From contig NZ_QURH01000146.1 of NCBI RefSeq assembly GCF_003428695.1, positions 1 to 38,588 of the forward strand: a stretch of 38,588 bases of DNA, written 5' to 3'. Position numbers and translations under genes: made by a program. A model generated the notes under the pieces. The model was not told the origin of the DNA. It made no database searches and saw only the letters and a program-made list of their open reading frames with translations. This document shows, piece after piece, positions 16,444-23,784 of this stretch. Source of the stretch: Actinomadura logoneensis. GTDB lineage: Bacteria > Actinomycetota > Actinomycetes > Streptosporangiales > Streptosporangiaceae. How positions within the stretch are numbered: position 1 is the stretch's first letter; every line of letters starts with the position of its first letter.

Positions 16444-17132
16444 CGACTCCTCCGGGGGGAGCGGAGCGAACGAGGAAAGCGCGGGGACTCGACCTGCGAT
16501 CTTGCCGCAACTCTGCGAATCGAGTCAACAGCAGCCACATCGGTTGAAAGGTGTCCAGTCAGCCTCGCTGGGCGCCCCTCCGCGGAGCCGTCCCCCTGAC
16601 CTGCGAGGTCGCAGGAGGAATTGTTGGGCGGTGGATGTGAGCGATCGACTAGCGGTGGTGACCGCCCGAGTGAAATTCGTCAGGAAGGTTCCGCAAACGA
16701 GGTTCTTAGCGCTCCTCTAGATGGTTTTCCTGGCTGTCGGGCAGGGGGGCTGCGTCGCCCACGGATGGCAGATCTGAGGGGCGTCACGTCGAGGTCAGGA
16801 CGGTGGCTATGTCGATGTTGGACAGCGAGTCCGACTGGGACGCCGAAGAGGGCAAGGGAGCGGCGGTGTTGAGGACCGTCCAGTAGGTCCGGGTCAGTGG
16901 AACCGAAGGGGTCTGAGCTGCTAGTGCTCGCTGTCCGCCCCTTGGACGCGGCTCCCCACCTTGGACGAGCAGGTTAGGTGTGGAGCGCTTTCCGCGGACG
17001 CGCGGTGTGAATGCGATGCGCGGCCAGTAGTGCGGGGAGGCTCTCGATGAAGGGGTCGGTCGAGCGGAGAACGCGTGGGACTCATGTCGAGGCAGTCGGC
17101 TGCGCTAGCTCGTGGAGGGGCGCAGCGGGGGC
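16444..17132. other. Intergenic interval upstream of the type VII operon
   Basis: About 690 bases without a convincing gene. It should carry the promoter of the type VII operon. A minus-strand open stretch ending at TGA 16786-16784 reads as protein-like (TYWTVLNTAAPLPSSASQSD) and may be the tail of a lost gene. On the plus strand, AGGAGG at 16613-16618 precedes TTG codons at 16621 and 16624, but the resulting 83-codon frame is Arg/Gly/Cys-rich and unconvincing. Confidence 0.4.
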
Positions 17133-17303
17133 TTAGTGGGGGTCTTTCGCTGGGAGGCGGTCCCAGACGACGATCAGGAATGTTGCGATGGGCCCCAGGA
17201 ACAACGACACGAACCACCAGTTGAGGCCGCTGCGGCCCTTCGCCTGAGCGAGTCCGGCGTTGATCAGGCTCAGCGTGCCCCAGCCGACCGCGTAGTCGTG
17301 CAT
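17133..17303 (-). CDS. 56-residue membrane protein at the end of the kinase operon
   Basis: A short gene with start ATG at 17303 and stop TAA at 17133. The product begins MHDYAVGWGTLSLINAGLAQ and contains one hydrophobic segment (WWFVSLFLGPIATFLIVVW), ending DRLPAKDPH. AAAGGGG lies 6 bases before the ATG. It starts 51 bases after the kinase stop on the same strand and is probably cotranscribed. The sequence resembles small phospholipase_D-nuclease-N/PLDc_N-like or superinfection-immunity-like membrane peptides (aromatic helix following GRSGLNWW), but that is only a resemblance. Clean codon usage and a good ribosome site support a real gene. Confidence 0.65.
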   Translation of the reverse strand: MHDYAVGWGTLSLINAGLAQAKGRSGLNWWFVSLFLGPIATFLIVVWDRLPAKDPH

Positions 17304-17354
17304 CTATGCCCCTTTTATCCCGAGTTTGGATCGGTTGAGGATAGCGAGGGCTCG

Positions 17355-19136
17355 CTATCCCTTGAGCACGGTGAAGACGGGGAGGGTTCCGGTCGCCGTC
17401 GCGCCGGCGGAGGACGGTGGGATGTCCACGTTGTCGCGCGACGTCCGGGTGATGCGCGGGCTGTTGCTCTGGGACAGCAGGTACCTGCCCGGCTTCACCG
17501 TCTTCGAGGGCGGCAGGATGAAGGTGTCCGTCATCACGAACGTGCTGAGGTAGGCGCACTCGCTCTGAACGTAGGGCTGGTGGTTGTTGCTCACCTGGTG
17601 CACGGTTGTGACGACCTGGCCGATCGTCGTGGGGATCGTCCCCGGCCGGTTGGGCGGGATGGGGAAGAGCGCTGTGGTGCCCTCGTTCTTCCCGAGCTTG
17701 GTCCCGTCGTCCTGGCCGATCCCGAAGTTGTAGTTCTTGATGAGTCCGGGGGGATGGTCCTTCTCGCCGTAGCATCGCCGCTGTCCGCTGGCCGAATAGG
17801 CGACGCCGAACGGGCTCTTGGCGTTGAATCTGGTGACGACGCTGACCTGGGTGCCGGGACGGGCCCGCGCCGGACTGACCGTGATCTGAAACCGCATGAA
17901 CGGGGTCTCGGAAGCGGGCATGTTCGGCTGACCGAGCAGGACGCCGGGCTTCGTGAACGAGATGACGTACGTGCCGCTCGCCTGGCCGCCCACCTTCGGA
18001 CCGGACGGCCAGAGGAGGACTGCGGCCGCTGTGGCCGCGGCCCCGGCGCCGCAGATCGCAACCGCTCCCTTGGTGCCGCCGACCTTCGACAGCACCCCCT
18101 TCGTACCGGTCGCGCCGAGCTGCGCTGAGGCCTGAGAAGCGGCACCCGCCTGTGCGGAGCCTCCGGCCGCGGAAACTCCTGCGCTGGACACTCCTGTCGA
18201 CAACGCGCCGGTGGCTGCGGCGGCTGAGGTGCTTCCCGAGGCGATGAACGTCCCGGCCAGGAGCGTTGTTGGAATGGCGGCGGTGATGAGGCCGGCGACC
18301 GCGGCGAGAGCGATGAGTCCGCGGCGTTCCCAGTCGTGGCCGTACGTGCTGACCGCCCGTGCCTCAAGCTCACGGACGAACGCGTTCGCGTCCCACAGGC
18401 GTTGCGTCGGGTCCTTGGCCAGTCCGTGCATGACAAGCGGATGAAAGAGCTCGGGGATTCCTTCCAGACTGGGGGCTCGGTGTAGATGGAGCGCTCGCAG
18501 TTCGTCCAGAGTCTGAGCTTGAAAGGGTTTGCGGCCGGACGCGCATTCGAGGAAGACGCACGTGGCGGCATAGATGTCCGTGGCGGGAGACGCGGGCTGA
18601 CCGCTCCACTGCTCGGGGGCCATGTACGCCGGAGTTCCCGCGATTCCCGCTTGACCCGTCAGGACGGCCACTCCGAAATCGATGAGCTTGCTTCTGCCGT
18701 CGTCTTGGATGAGGACGTTGCCTGGCTTGTAGTCCCGATGGACGATGCCCACCGCATGGGCGGCGGCCAGGCCGAGCAACGAGCCCTTGAGAGTGAGCAA
18801 CGCGGCTTCCGGCGCGAGCGGTCCGTTGTGGCTGTCGAGTACAGCACGCAGCGACCGGCCCGGCACCGCCTCCATGACAATCGCCAGGCCCTCAGGTCGC
18901 TCGACATAATCGAGCAATCTGGCGACGTGCGGGTTCGCCACCCGTTGCAGCAGCGCCGCCTCCTGGCGGAACATCGCCCGTAAGCGCGGATCGGCGCGCT
19001 GGTCAGGGGCGAGGTACTTGATCGCCACCGGACTGCCGCCACCGTCGTACCGAGCGAGGACGACGCGTCCCTGCGTCCCCGACCCCAACTCCATGAGCTC
19101 GGTGTAACCCGGAAGCCGCCACGGGCTCCAGCTCAT
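17355..19136 (-). CDS. Hanks-type Ser/Thr protein kinase, membrane-anchored
   Basis: A 593-residue kinase. The catalytic domain (about 10-270) has all motifs: glycine loop LGSGTQGRV, VAIKYL with K40, a C-helix Glu near 59, HRDYKPGNVL (D135, N140), DFG at 153-155 and GTPAYMAPEQ. A hydrophobic segment at about 275-300, an Ala/Ser/Gly-rich linker and a second hydrophobic stretch (AVAICGAGAAATAAAVLLW) follow. The C-terminal 200 residues are beta-rich and probably extracytoplasmic. The start ATG 19136 overlaps the stop of the upstream lipoprotein gene, and no kinase homology lies further upstream although the frame stays open to 19343. Likely couples an envelope signal sensed with the lipoproteins to intracellular phosphorylation. 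Confidence 0.9.
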   Translation of the reverse strand: MSWSPWRLPGYTELMELGSGTQGRVVLARYDGGGSPVAIKYLAPDQRADPRLRAMFRQEAALLQRVANPHVARLLDYVERPEGLAIVMEAVPGRSLRAVLDSHNGPLAPEAALLTLKGSLLGLAAAHAVGIVHRDYKPGNVLIQDDGRSKLIDFGVAVLTGQAGIAGTPAYMAPEQWSGQPASPATDIYAATCVFLECASGRKPFQAQTLDELRALHLHRAPSLEGIPELFHPLVMHGLAKDPTQRLWDANAFVRELEARAVSTYGHDWERRGLIALAAVAGLITAAIPTTLLAGTFIASGSTSAAAATGALSTGVSSAGVSAAGGSAQAGAASQASAQLGATGTKGVLSKVGGTKGAVAICGAGAAATAAAVLLWPSGPKVGGQASGTYVISFTKPGVLLGQPNMPASETPFMRFQITVSPARARPGTQVSVVTRFNAKSPFGVAYSASGQRRCYGEKDHPPGLIKNYNFGIGQDDGTKLGKNEGTTALFPIPPNRPGTIPTTIGQVVTTVHQVSNNHQPYVQSECAYLSTFVMTDTFILPPSKTVKPGRYLLSQSNSPRITRTSRDNVDIPPSSAGATATGTLPVFTVLKG

Positions 19137-19885
19137 CCGAACTTGCCGAGCTGCTTCTGGAGGATTCCACTTGCCTGCTGAATGATGGGTGCAGTGGAAT
19201 CCTTGGGCGCCGTCCGCTGGACGTAGACGGAAGCGAACATGAGGTTGCCGCGCCACGCATAGTCGTAAATAAAATGATATGCGTTGTATTTTGTGGCGTC
19301 GGGGGAAACTGTCTGCTGCTCGATGGCTTGGACGTGAGGCCACTGACCTATGGCGGTGTTACTGGATTTCCAGGTGTCATCGTGGGCCAGCACTGTTCGG
19401 TTATTTGCTAGCTGCCTCGGTGGTGCGTGATGCTTCGCCGGGCACTTTCCGAGTGCTTGGGTGACTGTGCTAAATGCCGCGCTCGCCGCACCGGCGTCCG
19501 CGTACAGTGCGACTAGTTGGGTGTACTGGAACTGGTCCTTGCCGAGAACCTTGTTGGTGAACTGACGGGTGATCAGCTGCGGCGTGCCCGGGAGTTTCAT
19601 GCCCGTGAGTGAACACAGGGGAAGTTTGTTCTCGCGCACCTGATCGAGGACGACAGGTATCTGCTTGATTCCGCTGCGGATGTCGTCCGCTTTCAGGAGT
19701 GCGGCATTTACCTGAGAGCGGTTGAAGGTCGGTACGGGGCTCGGCGTAGCGGACGTGGGCGAGGGCGCTTTGGTTTTAGCGTCCTTCTTGTGCGACCCAC
19801 CGCATCCGCTGATCACCAGCGTCGAGGACGTCAGGACGGCGAGTGTCAGAAGGAAGGACCGCCGGACACTCGCGGTCGTCCTCAC
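19133..19885 (-). CDS. Lipoprotein with PknH-like extracellular sensor domain
   Basis: A 250-residue lipoprotein: the lipobox LVISGC places the modified cysteine at C28. After a Lys/Pro/Ser-rich linker, a globular domain begins at about 55 (NRSQVNAALLKADDI) and shows the pattern of the mycobacterial PknH sensor fold: conserved Cys in LPLCSLTG and LGKCPA, which may form a disulphide, and AFSTVTQAL. The resemblance is by eye. The gene overlaps the kinase gene by ATGA and the upstream gene by four bases, so sensor and kinase are translationally coupled. Probably the external receptor half of a split receptor kinase. Confidence 0.78.
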   Translation of the reverse strand: MRTTASVRRSFLLTLAVLTSSTLVISGCGGSHKKDAKTKAPSPTSATPSPVPTFNRSQVNAALLKADDIRSGIKQIPVVLDQVRENKLPLCSLTGMKLPGTPQLITRQFTNKVLGKDQFQYTQLVALYADAGAASAAFSTVTQALGKCPAKHHAPPRQLANNRTVLAHDDTWKSSNTAIGQWPHVQAIEQQTVSPDATKYNAYHFIYDYAWRGNLMFASVYVQRTAPKDSTAPIIQQASGILQKQLGKFG

Positions 19886-20652
19886 TGCCGGCTTCCCGCT
19901 TGGATCTCGCCAACGACCAGTGGTGTTGGGGCGGAAGCCATGGTCATGGCCGGGAGGTCGCCCGCCGCTTGGTCGCAGTCGTTCCCCACGCAGGTCCAGT
20001 GGATGTTCCAGGTGATCGTTGCTGTGACCTGGTAGGAGCCGCCGGGAACGCCGACCGAGGACTTCTTGTAGGTGTAGTTACAGCTGTCGCCGGACTGGCT
20101 GCCACCGTCCTGGCAGGTCATCTGCGGATTGGTGGGATCTCCGAGCGCCCAGGTGACGTAGGCCGGTGAGGCGGTCGCCGTCACACTCTGTCCGGGGACG
20201 CTGGCGGGCGGCGTGGAGACGGTCTTGAAACCGTCCACCCAGAACGAGGTGCGCACGCTCACGTAGGTCTTGCCGGAGGGGGCCGTGTGGACCACGGGAA
20301 CTGGAAGCTGAGCTTGTGAGGCGGCTGCTTGGGCAAGTGAGATCGTCGGTACGTGTTGAACCTGTGGCGGCGGGGGTTGCCCGTTTGTCGGAGCCGGAAT
20401 GCCGAAGGGGTCGGTGCCGTCTATCGTGCCGGGGCCAGTGCCACCGAGGTCCCCGCCGCCTCCGCCGCCGCCGGTGCCGCCGCCGCCACCTCCGCCTCCG
20501 CTGCCGGGGGAGTTGTTGTTGCAGCCGAAGCCGCCGCCGCTTCCCGTGTTACAGGGGTCGGCCTGTGCCTGGGCGGGCACGAGGAGGGCGGCTGTCAGTG
20601 CGGCGGCGCACAAACCTGCTGTGCGGAGGGCCGGTCTGGCTCTTCCTGGCAT
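19882..20652 (-). CDS. Secreted PKD-like protein with poly-glycine tract (paralogue of 31887 gene)
   Basis: A 256-residue exported protein. A signal peptide (LCAAALTAALLVPAQAQA) is followed by a short Cys/Asn/Gly segment and a nearly pure glycine tract encoded by CCGCC repeats near 20450-20510. A beta-sandwich region then holds VRTSFWVDGF, VTWALGD and a C-terminal cysteine cluster (HWTCVGNDCD) ending in VVGEIQ. The pattern fits PKD-like wall or surface proteins of actinomycetes. GGAAGGAA lies 6 bases before ATG 20652. The same domain order appears in the protein at 31887-32606 (WSLGD, SWTCEGACD, VQEIQ), also paired with a lipoprotein. It overlaps the sensor-lipoprotein gene. Confidence 0.75.
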   Translation of the reverse strand: MPGRARPALRTAGLCAAALTAALLVPAQAQADPCNTGSGGGFGCNNNSPGSGGGGGGGGTGGGGGGGDLGGTGPGTIDGTDPFGIPAPTNGQPPPPQVQHVPTISLAQAAASQAQLPVPVVHTAPSGKTYVSVRTSFWVDGFKTVSTPPASVPGQSVTATASPAYVTWALGDPTNPQMTCQDGGSQSGDSCNYTYKKSSVGVPGGSYQVTATITWNIHWTCVGNDCDQAAGDLPAMTMASAPTPLVVGEIQAGSRQ

Positions 20653-20708
20653 GGGGGTTCCTTCCCTGCCCAACGCCCGGCGGGGGCGGCGCGGTGCGGC
20701 GTGCGGGG

Positions 20709-21344
20709 TCAGCATTGTTTGTCCTGGACGCTGTCGTAGACCTTCCAGACACCGTCGACGTACTTGAGGCCCGTCCTGTAGACGTAGGCGCTGCCGGTTC
20801 GTCCGCCCAGGCGTTTGCCGGTTTTGGTGGAGAAGCGGTAGCCGGCGAGGGTGCGCATGCAGTCGATGACGAAGACCTTCGCGCCGTCCTTGGAGCGGGC
20901 GTAGACGCGGGGGTTGGAGATGTTGACGAAGCGCCAGATCTCGCCCTTCGCCTTCGTCGCCTGGACGTCGTTGGTGACCTTGGCGAGGAGAGGGTCGGCG
21001 GCGACCTGGGCGAGGGGCGTGGGGTCGTTGTTCGTGTAGACCTGCTGGTAGGTCTGCTGGAAGCGGTGGTACGCCTGGAGGACGGCGTCGTCCACCTGCT
21101 TGGGTGTCAACGTGCTCGGCGGGCCGGAGGCGGTGGGGGACGGCGGGAGGCCCGGGGAGCTGTTGCCCGTGTTCTCGAACTTGCCGTTCGGGTCGAAGCC
21201 GCCTTTGGACGAGGAGCCGCCGCATGCGGACGCGCATGTCAGGGTCAGGAGGGCCGCGGCGGCGGCTCGGGGGGTCCGGTCAGCGCGCTTGCGGACGGCG
21301 CGAGCGGTCCCCGCGGGGGACGAACCTACCGACCGGCTGTGCAT
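20709..21344 (-). CDS. Lipoprotein with NTF2-like C-terminal domain (paralogue of 32731 gene)
   Basis: A 211-residue lipoprotein of unknown function. A basic N-terminus (RKRADRTPR), a hydrophobic core and the lipobox TCASAC put the lipid-bearing cysteine at C41. A Gly/Ser/Pro linker precedes a helical and beta-strand domain (AYHRFQQTYQQVYTNNDPTP) closing with NPRVYARSKDGAKVFVIDC, TGLKYVDGVWKV and a terminal Cys. The fold looks NTF2/SnoaL-like. The start at ATG 21344 follows AGGGA; the frame is open to 21446 but that part lacks signal features. First gene of the kinase operon, 56 bases before the secreted protein gene. The protein at 32731-33267 shares the IDC, KTG/DTGRR and GTWKV landmarks. 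Confidence 0.72.
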   Translation of the reverse strand: MHSRSVGSSPAGTARAVRKRADRTPRAAAAALLTLTCASACGGSSSKGGFDPNGKFENTGNSSPGLPPSPTASGPPSTLTPKQVDDAVLQAYHRFQQTYQQVYTNNDPTPLAQVAADPLLAKVTNDVQATKAKGEIWRFVNISNPRVYARSKDGAKVFVIDCMRTLAGYRFSTKTGKRLGGRTGSAYVYRTGLKYVDGVWKVYDSVQDKQC

Positions 21345-21479
21345 CGCTATCCCTGGCCGCATTGCTGACAACGAGGCGGAGTACGCGCGAAAGCTTACAG
21401 AGGTGCATGTTGCGAGTGAAGAGTTCCGTTGCCGAAAGGTTTTCACGAGCGGGCCGGGCGCGCGGGGCCGAGTGACGGT

Positions 21480-21512
21480 GGGCGTGCCGTTTCGCGGGTG
21501 GACGGCACGCCC
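21480..21512. terminator. Hairpin terminator after pip
   Basis: An 11-bp perfect inverted repeat (GGGCGTGCCGT, 21480-21490; ACGGCACGCCC, 21502-21512) with an 11-base loop begins 7 bases after the pip stop codon on the minus strand. It separates pip from the kinase operon downstream. Confidence 0.75.
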
Positions 21513-21518
21513 GGTATG

Positions 21519-22463
21519 TCACTTGCGGAAGCGGTCGGTGGCGCGGACGAGCAGTCGGGCGGTGCCGGGCTCGGATCCGCCGTGGCCCGCGTCCTCGACG
21601 ATGTGGTATTCGGCCTCGGGCCAGGCGCGGTGCAGGGCGTAGGCGGCGTCCGGCGGGGTCTTCATGTCGTAGCGGCCGTTGATGATGACGGCCGGGATGT
21701 GCCGGATCCTGTCGACGCCGTCCAGGAGTTCGTCCTTGGTGAGGAAGCACTGGCGGCTGAGGTAGTGCTGGAGGATGCGGCTGAACGCGATCAGCGTCGC
21801 GTCGTCCAGGTCGGGTGGCGGGACGGGCAGGAGGGTGTTCGCGGCCATCTCCCACGCGCCCCACGCGCGCGCCGCCGGGACGTGGACGGAAGGGTCGGGG
21901 TCGTTGAGGCGGCGTCCGTAGGCGGACGTGAGGTCGTCGCGTTCGGCGGGCGGGATGAGGTCGCGGAGGCGCTCGTAGTCCTCGGGGAAGAGGCGGGCCG
22001 CGCCGTGCGGCCCGGTGGCCCAGGCGGTGTCGGCCTCGAGGTCCGGCAGCCACACGCCGCGCAGGACCATCTCGCTGACCGCTTCCGGGCGCCGCTGGGC
22101 GTAGGCGAGCGCGAGGGTGCTGCCCCAGGAGCCGCCGAACAGTAGCCAACGCTCGATGCCGAGGTGAGCGCGGAGCAGTTCGATGTCGGCGACCAGGTGC
22201 GCGGTCGTGTTGACGGAGAGGTCCACGCGGACGTCGCCTGCGTGCGGCCGACTCTGTCCGCAGCCGCGCTGGTCGAACAGGATGATCCGGTACGCGTCGG
22301 GGTCGAACCAGCGGCGCAGGGACGGCAGGATGCCACCGCCCGGCCCGCCGTGCAGGACGAGCGCCGGCTTCCCGTCGGGATTGCCGCACTCCTCCCAGTA
22401 CAGTTCCTGGCCGTCGCCTACCGGCAGCATTCCGCGCGCGTGCGGTTCGGTGGGGGGATACAT
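21519..22463 (-). CDS. pip: Proline iminopeptidase (S33 family)
   Basis: A 314-residue alpha/beta hydrolase that releases N-terminal proline from peptides in the cytoplasm. Family landmarks are LVLHGGPGGG (oxyanion hole), FDQRGCGQS, the nucleophile elbow GGSWGS with S112, INGRYDMKTPP with D266, and DAGHGGSE with H294. Length and motif spacing match bacterial Pip, and no signal peptide is present. The start ATG 22463 gives MYPPTEPHARG, the usual Pip N-terminus. It lies downstream of, and in the same direction as, the TetR gene (57-base gap) and is followed by a clear terminator. Confidence 0.94.
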   Translation of the reverse strand: MYPPTEPHARGMLPVGDGQELYWEECGNPDGKPALVLHGGPGGGILPSLRRWFDPDAYRIILFDQRGCGQSRPHAGDVRVDLSVNTTAHLVADIELLRAHLGIERWLLFGGSWGSTLALAYAQRRPEAVSEMVLRGVWLPDLEADTAWATGPHGAARLFPEDYERLRDLIPPAERDDLTSAYGRRLNDPDPSVHVPAARAWGAWEMAANTLLPVPPPDLDDATLIAFSRILQHYLSRQCFLTKDELLDGVDRIRHIPAVIINGRYDMKTPPDAAYALHRAWPEAEYHIVEDAGHGGSEPGTARLLVRATDRFRK

Positions 22464-22520
22464 CGCGTCCTCACTGTTGGTCGGAGGGGTAACGTCCGGA
22501 CGCCCGTCCGGCGTGCCCGG

Positions 22521-23075
22521 TCAGCGCGGACGGTCGAGGAGGAGGTCGGCGGCGCGGGCGAGGACCTGCGCCCGGGTGCGGCCGGGGTGGTCTGCGGCGA
22601 GGAAGTGGCTGCCGATGGCCGCGCAGAAGGCCAGCAGGCTGCGCGCCTCGATCTCGTCGGGGTCGTCGCAGGAGGCGGCGACTGCCTGGCGCAGCAGGTC
22701 CATGCGCGTGTTGTCCACGCGGCGCAGGCGCTCGGCGACGGCCGGGTCGCGGCGGGCCCAGTCGCGGACGGCCAGGTCGATGGGGAGCAGGCGCTCGGAG
22801 AAGGTGAGCCGTCCGGCGAGGCGGGCTCTGTCCTTGAGGTCCCCGCCCTCCTGCTCGACGCGGGCCAAAACGTCGTCGGTGGCCTCGCGCTCCCACCGGT
22901 CCAGCATCTCGGTCAGCAGGGCGTCGCGGTCGGCGAAGTAGCCGTAGAAGCCGCCCTTGGAGACGCCGAGGGACTTGGCCAGGGCCTCGACGCGGACGGC
23001 GTCCACGCCGCTCTCGGCGAGCGTCCGCAGACCCTCCTCGACCCATTTCCCGCGCGGGGTGCGCAGCGCTCCCAT
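22521..23075 (-). CDS. TetR-family transcriptional regulator
   Basis: A 184-residue regulator with an N-terminal TetR helix-turn-helix at about 29-50 (VEALAKSLGVSKGGFYGYFADRDALL) and a helical ligand domain of about 130 residues. ATG 23075 is preferred because GAGGTGG lies about 8 bases upstream; a GTG at 23087 is in frame but overlaps that site. It is divergent from a monooxygenase-like gene at 23176, and the intervening 100 bases contain two palindromes, so it most probably represses its neighbour and itself. The ligand is unknown. It may also read through into pip. Confidence 0.9.
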   Translation of the reverse strand: MGALRTPRGKWVEEGLRTLAESGVDAVRVEALAKSLGVSKGGFYGYFADRDALLTEMLDRWEREATDDVLARVEQEGGDLKDRARLAGRLTFSERLLPIDLAVRDWARRDPAVAERLRRVDNTRMDLLRQAVAASCDDPDEIEARSLLAFCAAIGSHFLAADHPGRTRAQVLARAADLLLDRPR

Positions 23076-23102
23076 GGTGTGGTCCACCTCACCGTCCCAC
23101 CC

Positions 23103-23122
23103 GTTGTACGGGGCCGTACAAC
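23103..23122. promoter_or_regulatory. TetR operator candidate 1
   Basis: GTTGTACGG and CCGTACAAC form a perfect 9-bp inverted repeat around two bases in the divergent region between the tetR and monooxygenase-like genes. Size and symmetry suit a TetR dimer. Confidence 0.65.
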
Positions 23123-23137
23123 AGGCCTAGCCTCGCA

Positions 23138-23157
23138 GTTGTACGGAAGCGTATAAC
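23138..23157. promoter_or_regulatory. TetR operator candidate 2, overlapping a -10-like box
   Basis: GTTGTACGG-AA-GCGTATAAC repeats the left half of operator 1 exactly and its right half with changes, 35 bases downstream. Its end (TATAAC, 23152-23157) resembles a -10 box for the gene starting at 23176, so a bound repressor would block polymerase. Confidence 0.55.
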
Positions 23158-23175
23158 GCAGGGGAGAGAGTCGTC

Positions 23176-23463
23176 ATGTCGTTCGGGTTCATCGCCTTCC
23201 ACTACCCGCGGGCCGACCACACCGAGGAGTTCGTCGGACGGACCCGCCAGGTCCGCGACTTTCTCGCCACGCGGCCGGGATTCGTGCGGGCCGACGTCTG
23301 GGTCACCCCCGAGGGCGACGCGGTGGTCACCAGCGGGGAGTTCGAGACCTCGGAGACGTTCCAGGCGGCGTTCGGGGCCGTGGCAGGCGAGCTGGGCGAC
23401 GTCGTCGTGTTCGACGAGCGCGAGGTGAAGCCCCGCCAGGTGCACACGCTCCTGTCGCGGTGA
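23176..23463 (+). CDS. Antibiotic biosynthesis monooxygenase (ABM) fold protein
   Basis: A 95-residue ferredoxin-like protein of the ABM/EthD-like superfamily (N-terminal FGFIAFHYPR strand; RTRQVRDFLATRPGFVRADVWVT with the typical PGF turn; SETFQAAFGAVAGEL helix). Members include small quinone-forming monooxygenases, heme oxygenases and proteins with no known enzyme activity. Two such domains usually dimerise. AGGGGAGAGAG precedes ATG 23176. It is under the likely control of the divergent TetR protein, which suggests a detoxification or stress role for a small aromatic or reactive compound. The exact reaction cannot be read from sequence. Confidence 0.75.
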   Translation: MSFGFIAFHYPRADHTEEFVGRTRQVRDFLATRPGFVRADVWVTPEGDAVVTSGEFETSETFQAAFGAVAGELGDVVVFDEREVKPRQVHTLLSR

Positions 23464-23784
23464 CCGTCGGCCCGCCCCCGCCAGGCCGCCGCTGGGTGGG
23501 GGAGCCAGGGCGGCGTCCGCTCCGGGTGGGGCGGTGCGCGCCCAGCTGAGGCCGCGGAGAGCGCCGGTCGGGGCCGGCGCTCACCGGACGGTCGATGGGG
23601 CCGGCACTCACCGGACGGTCGATGGGGCCGGCGCCGGACGGGCGGGGACCAGTGCACACGGACGGGCGGGGACCAGTGCTCGCCGGGGCCGCCTGCCGGG
23701 TGTCAGCCGTACGTGGCCGTCCCGGCTCGCGATCCTCGGCGAACCGGCCCGCCGCATTCCCGCGCGGCGGGCCCGGTCCGCGGT
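23464..23784. other. Intergenic region with a tandem repeat
   Basis: About 320 bases between two converging genes. Apart from the repeat at 23570-23690, I see no gene and no clear hairpin. Confidence 0.5.
23570..23690. repeat. GGGGCC-initiated tandem repeat, 20-27 bp units
   Basis: Five units begin with GGGG: 23570-23596 and 23597-23623 (27 bp, one difference), 23624-23643 (20 bp), 23644-23667 (24 bp) and a partial from 23668. Units share GGACGG. No link to a gene end is seen here, unlike the stop-anchored arrays elsewhere in the window. Confidence 0.8.

Noticed and set aside
16621-16872. 83-codon frame after a perfect AGGAGG
   Set aside because: Encodes Arg/Gly/Cys-rich sequence unlike real proteins and depends on a TTG start; retained only as a note on the interval.
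20440-20515. GC microsatellite as an independent element
   Set aside because: It codes for the glycine tract of the secreted protein and is explained by that gene.
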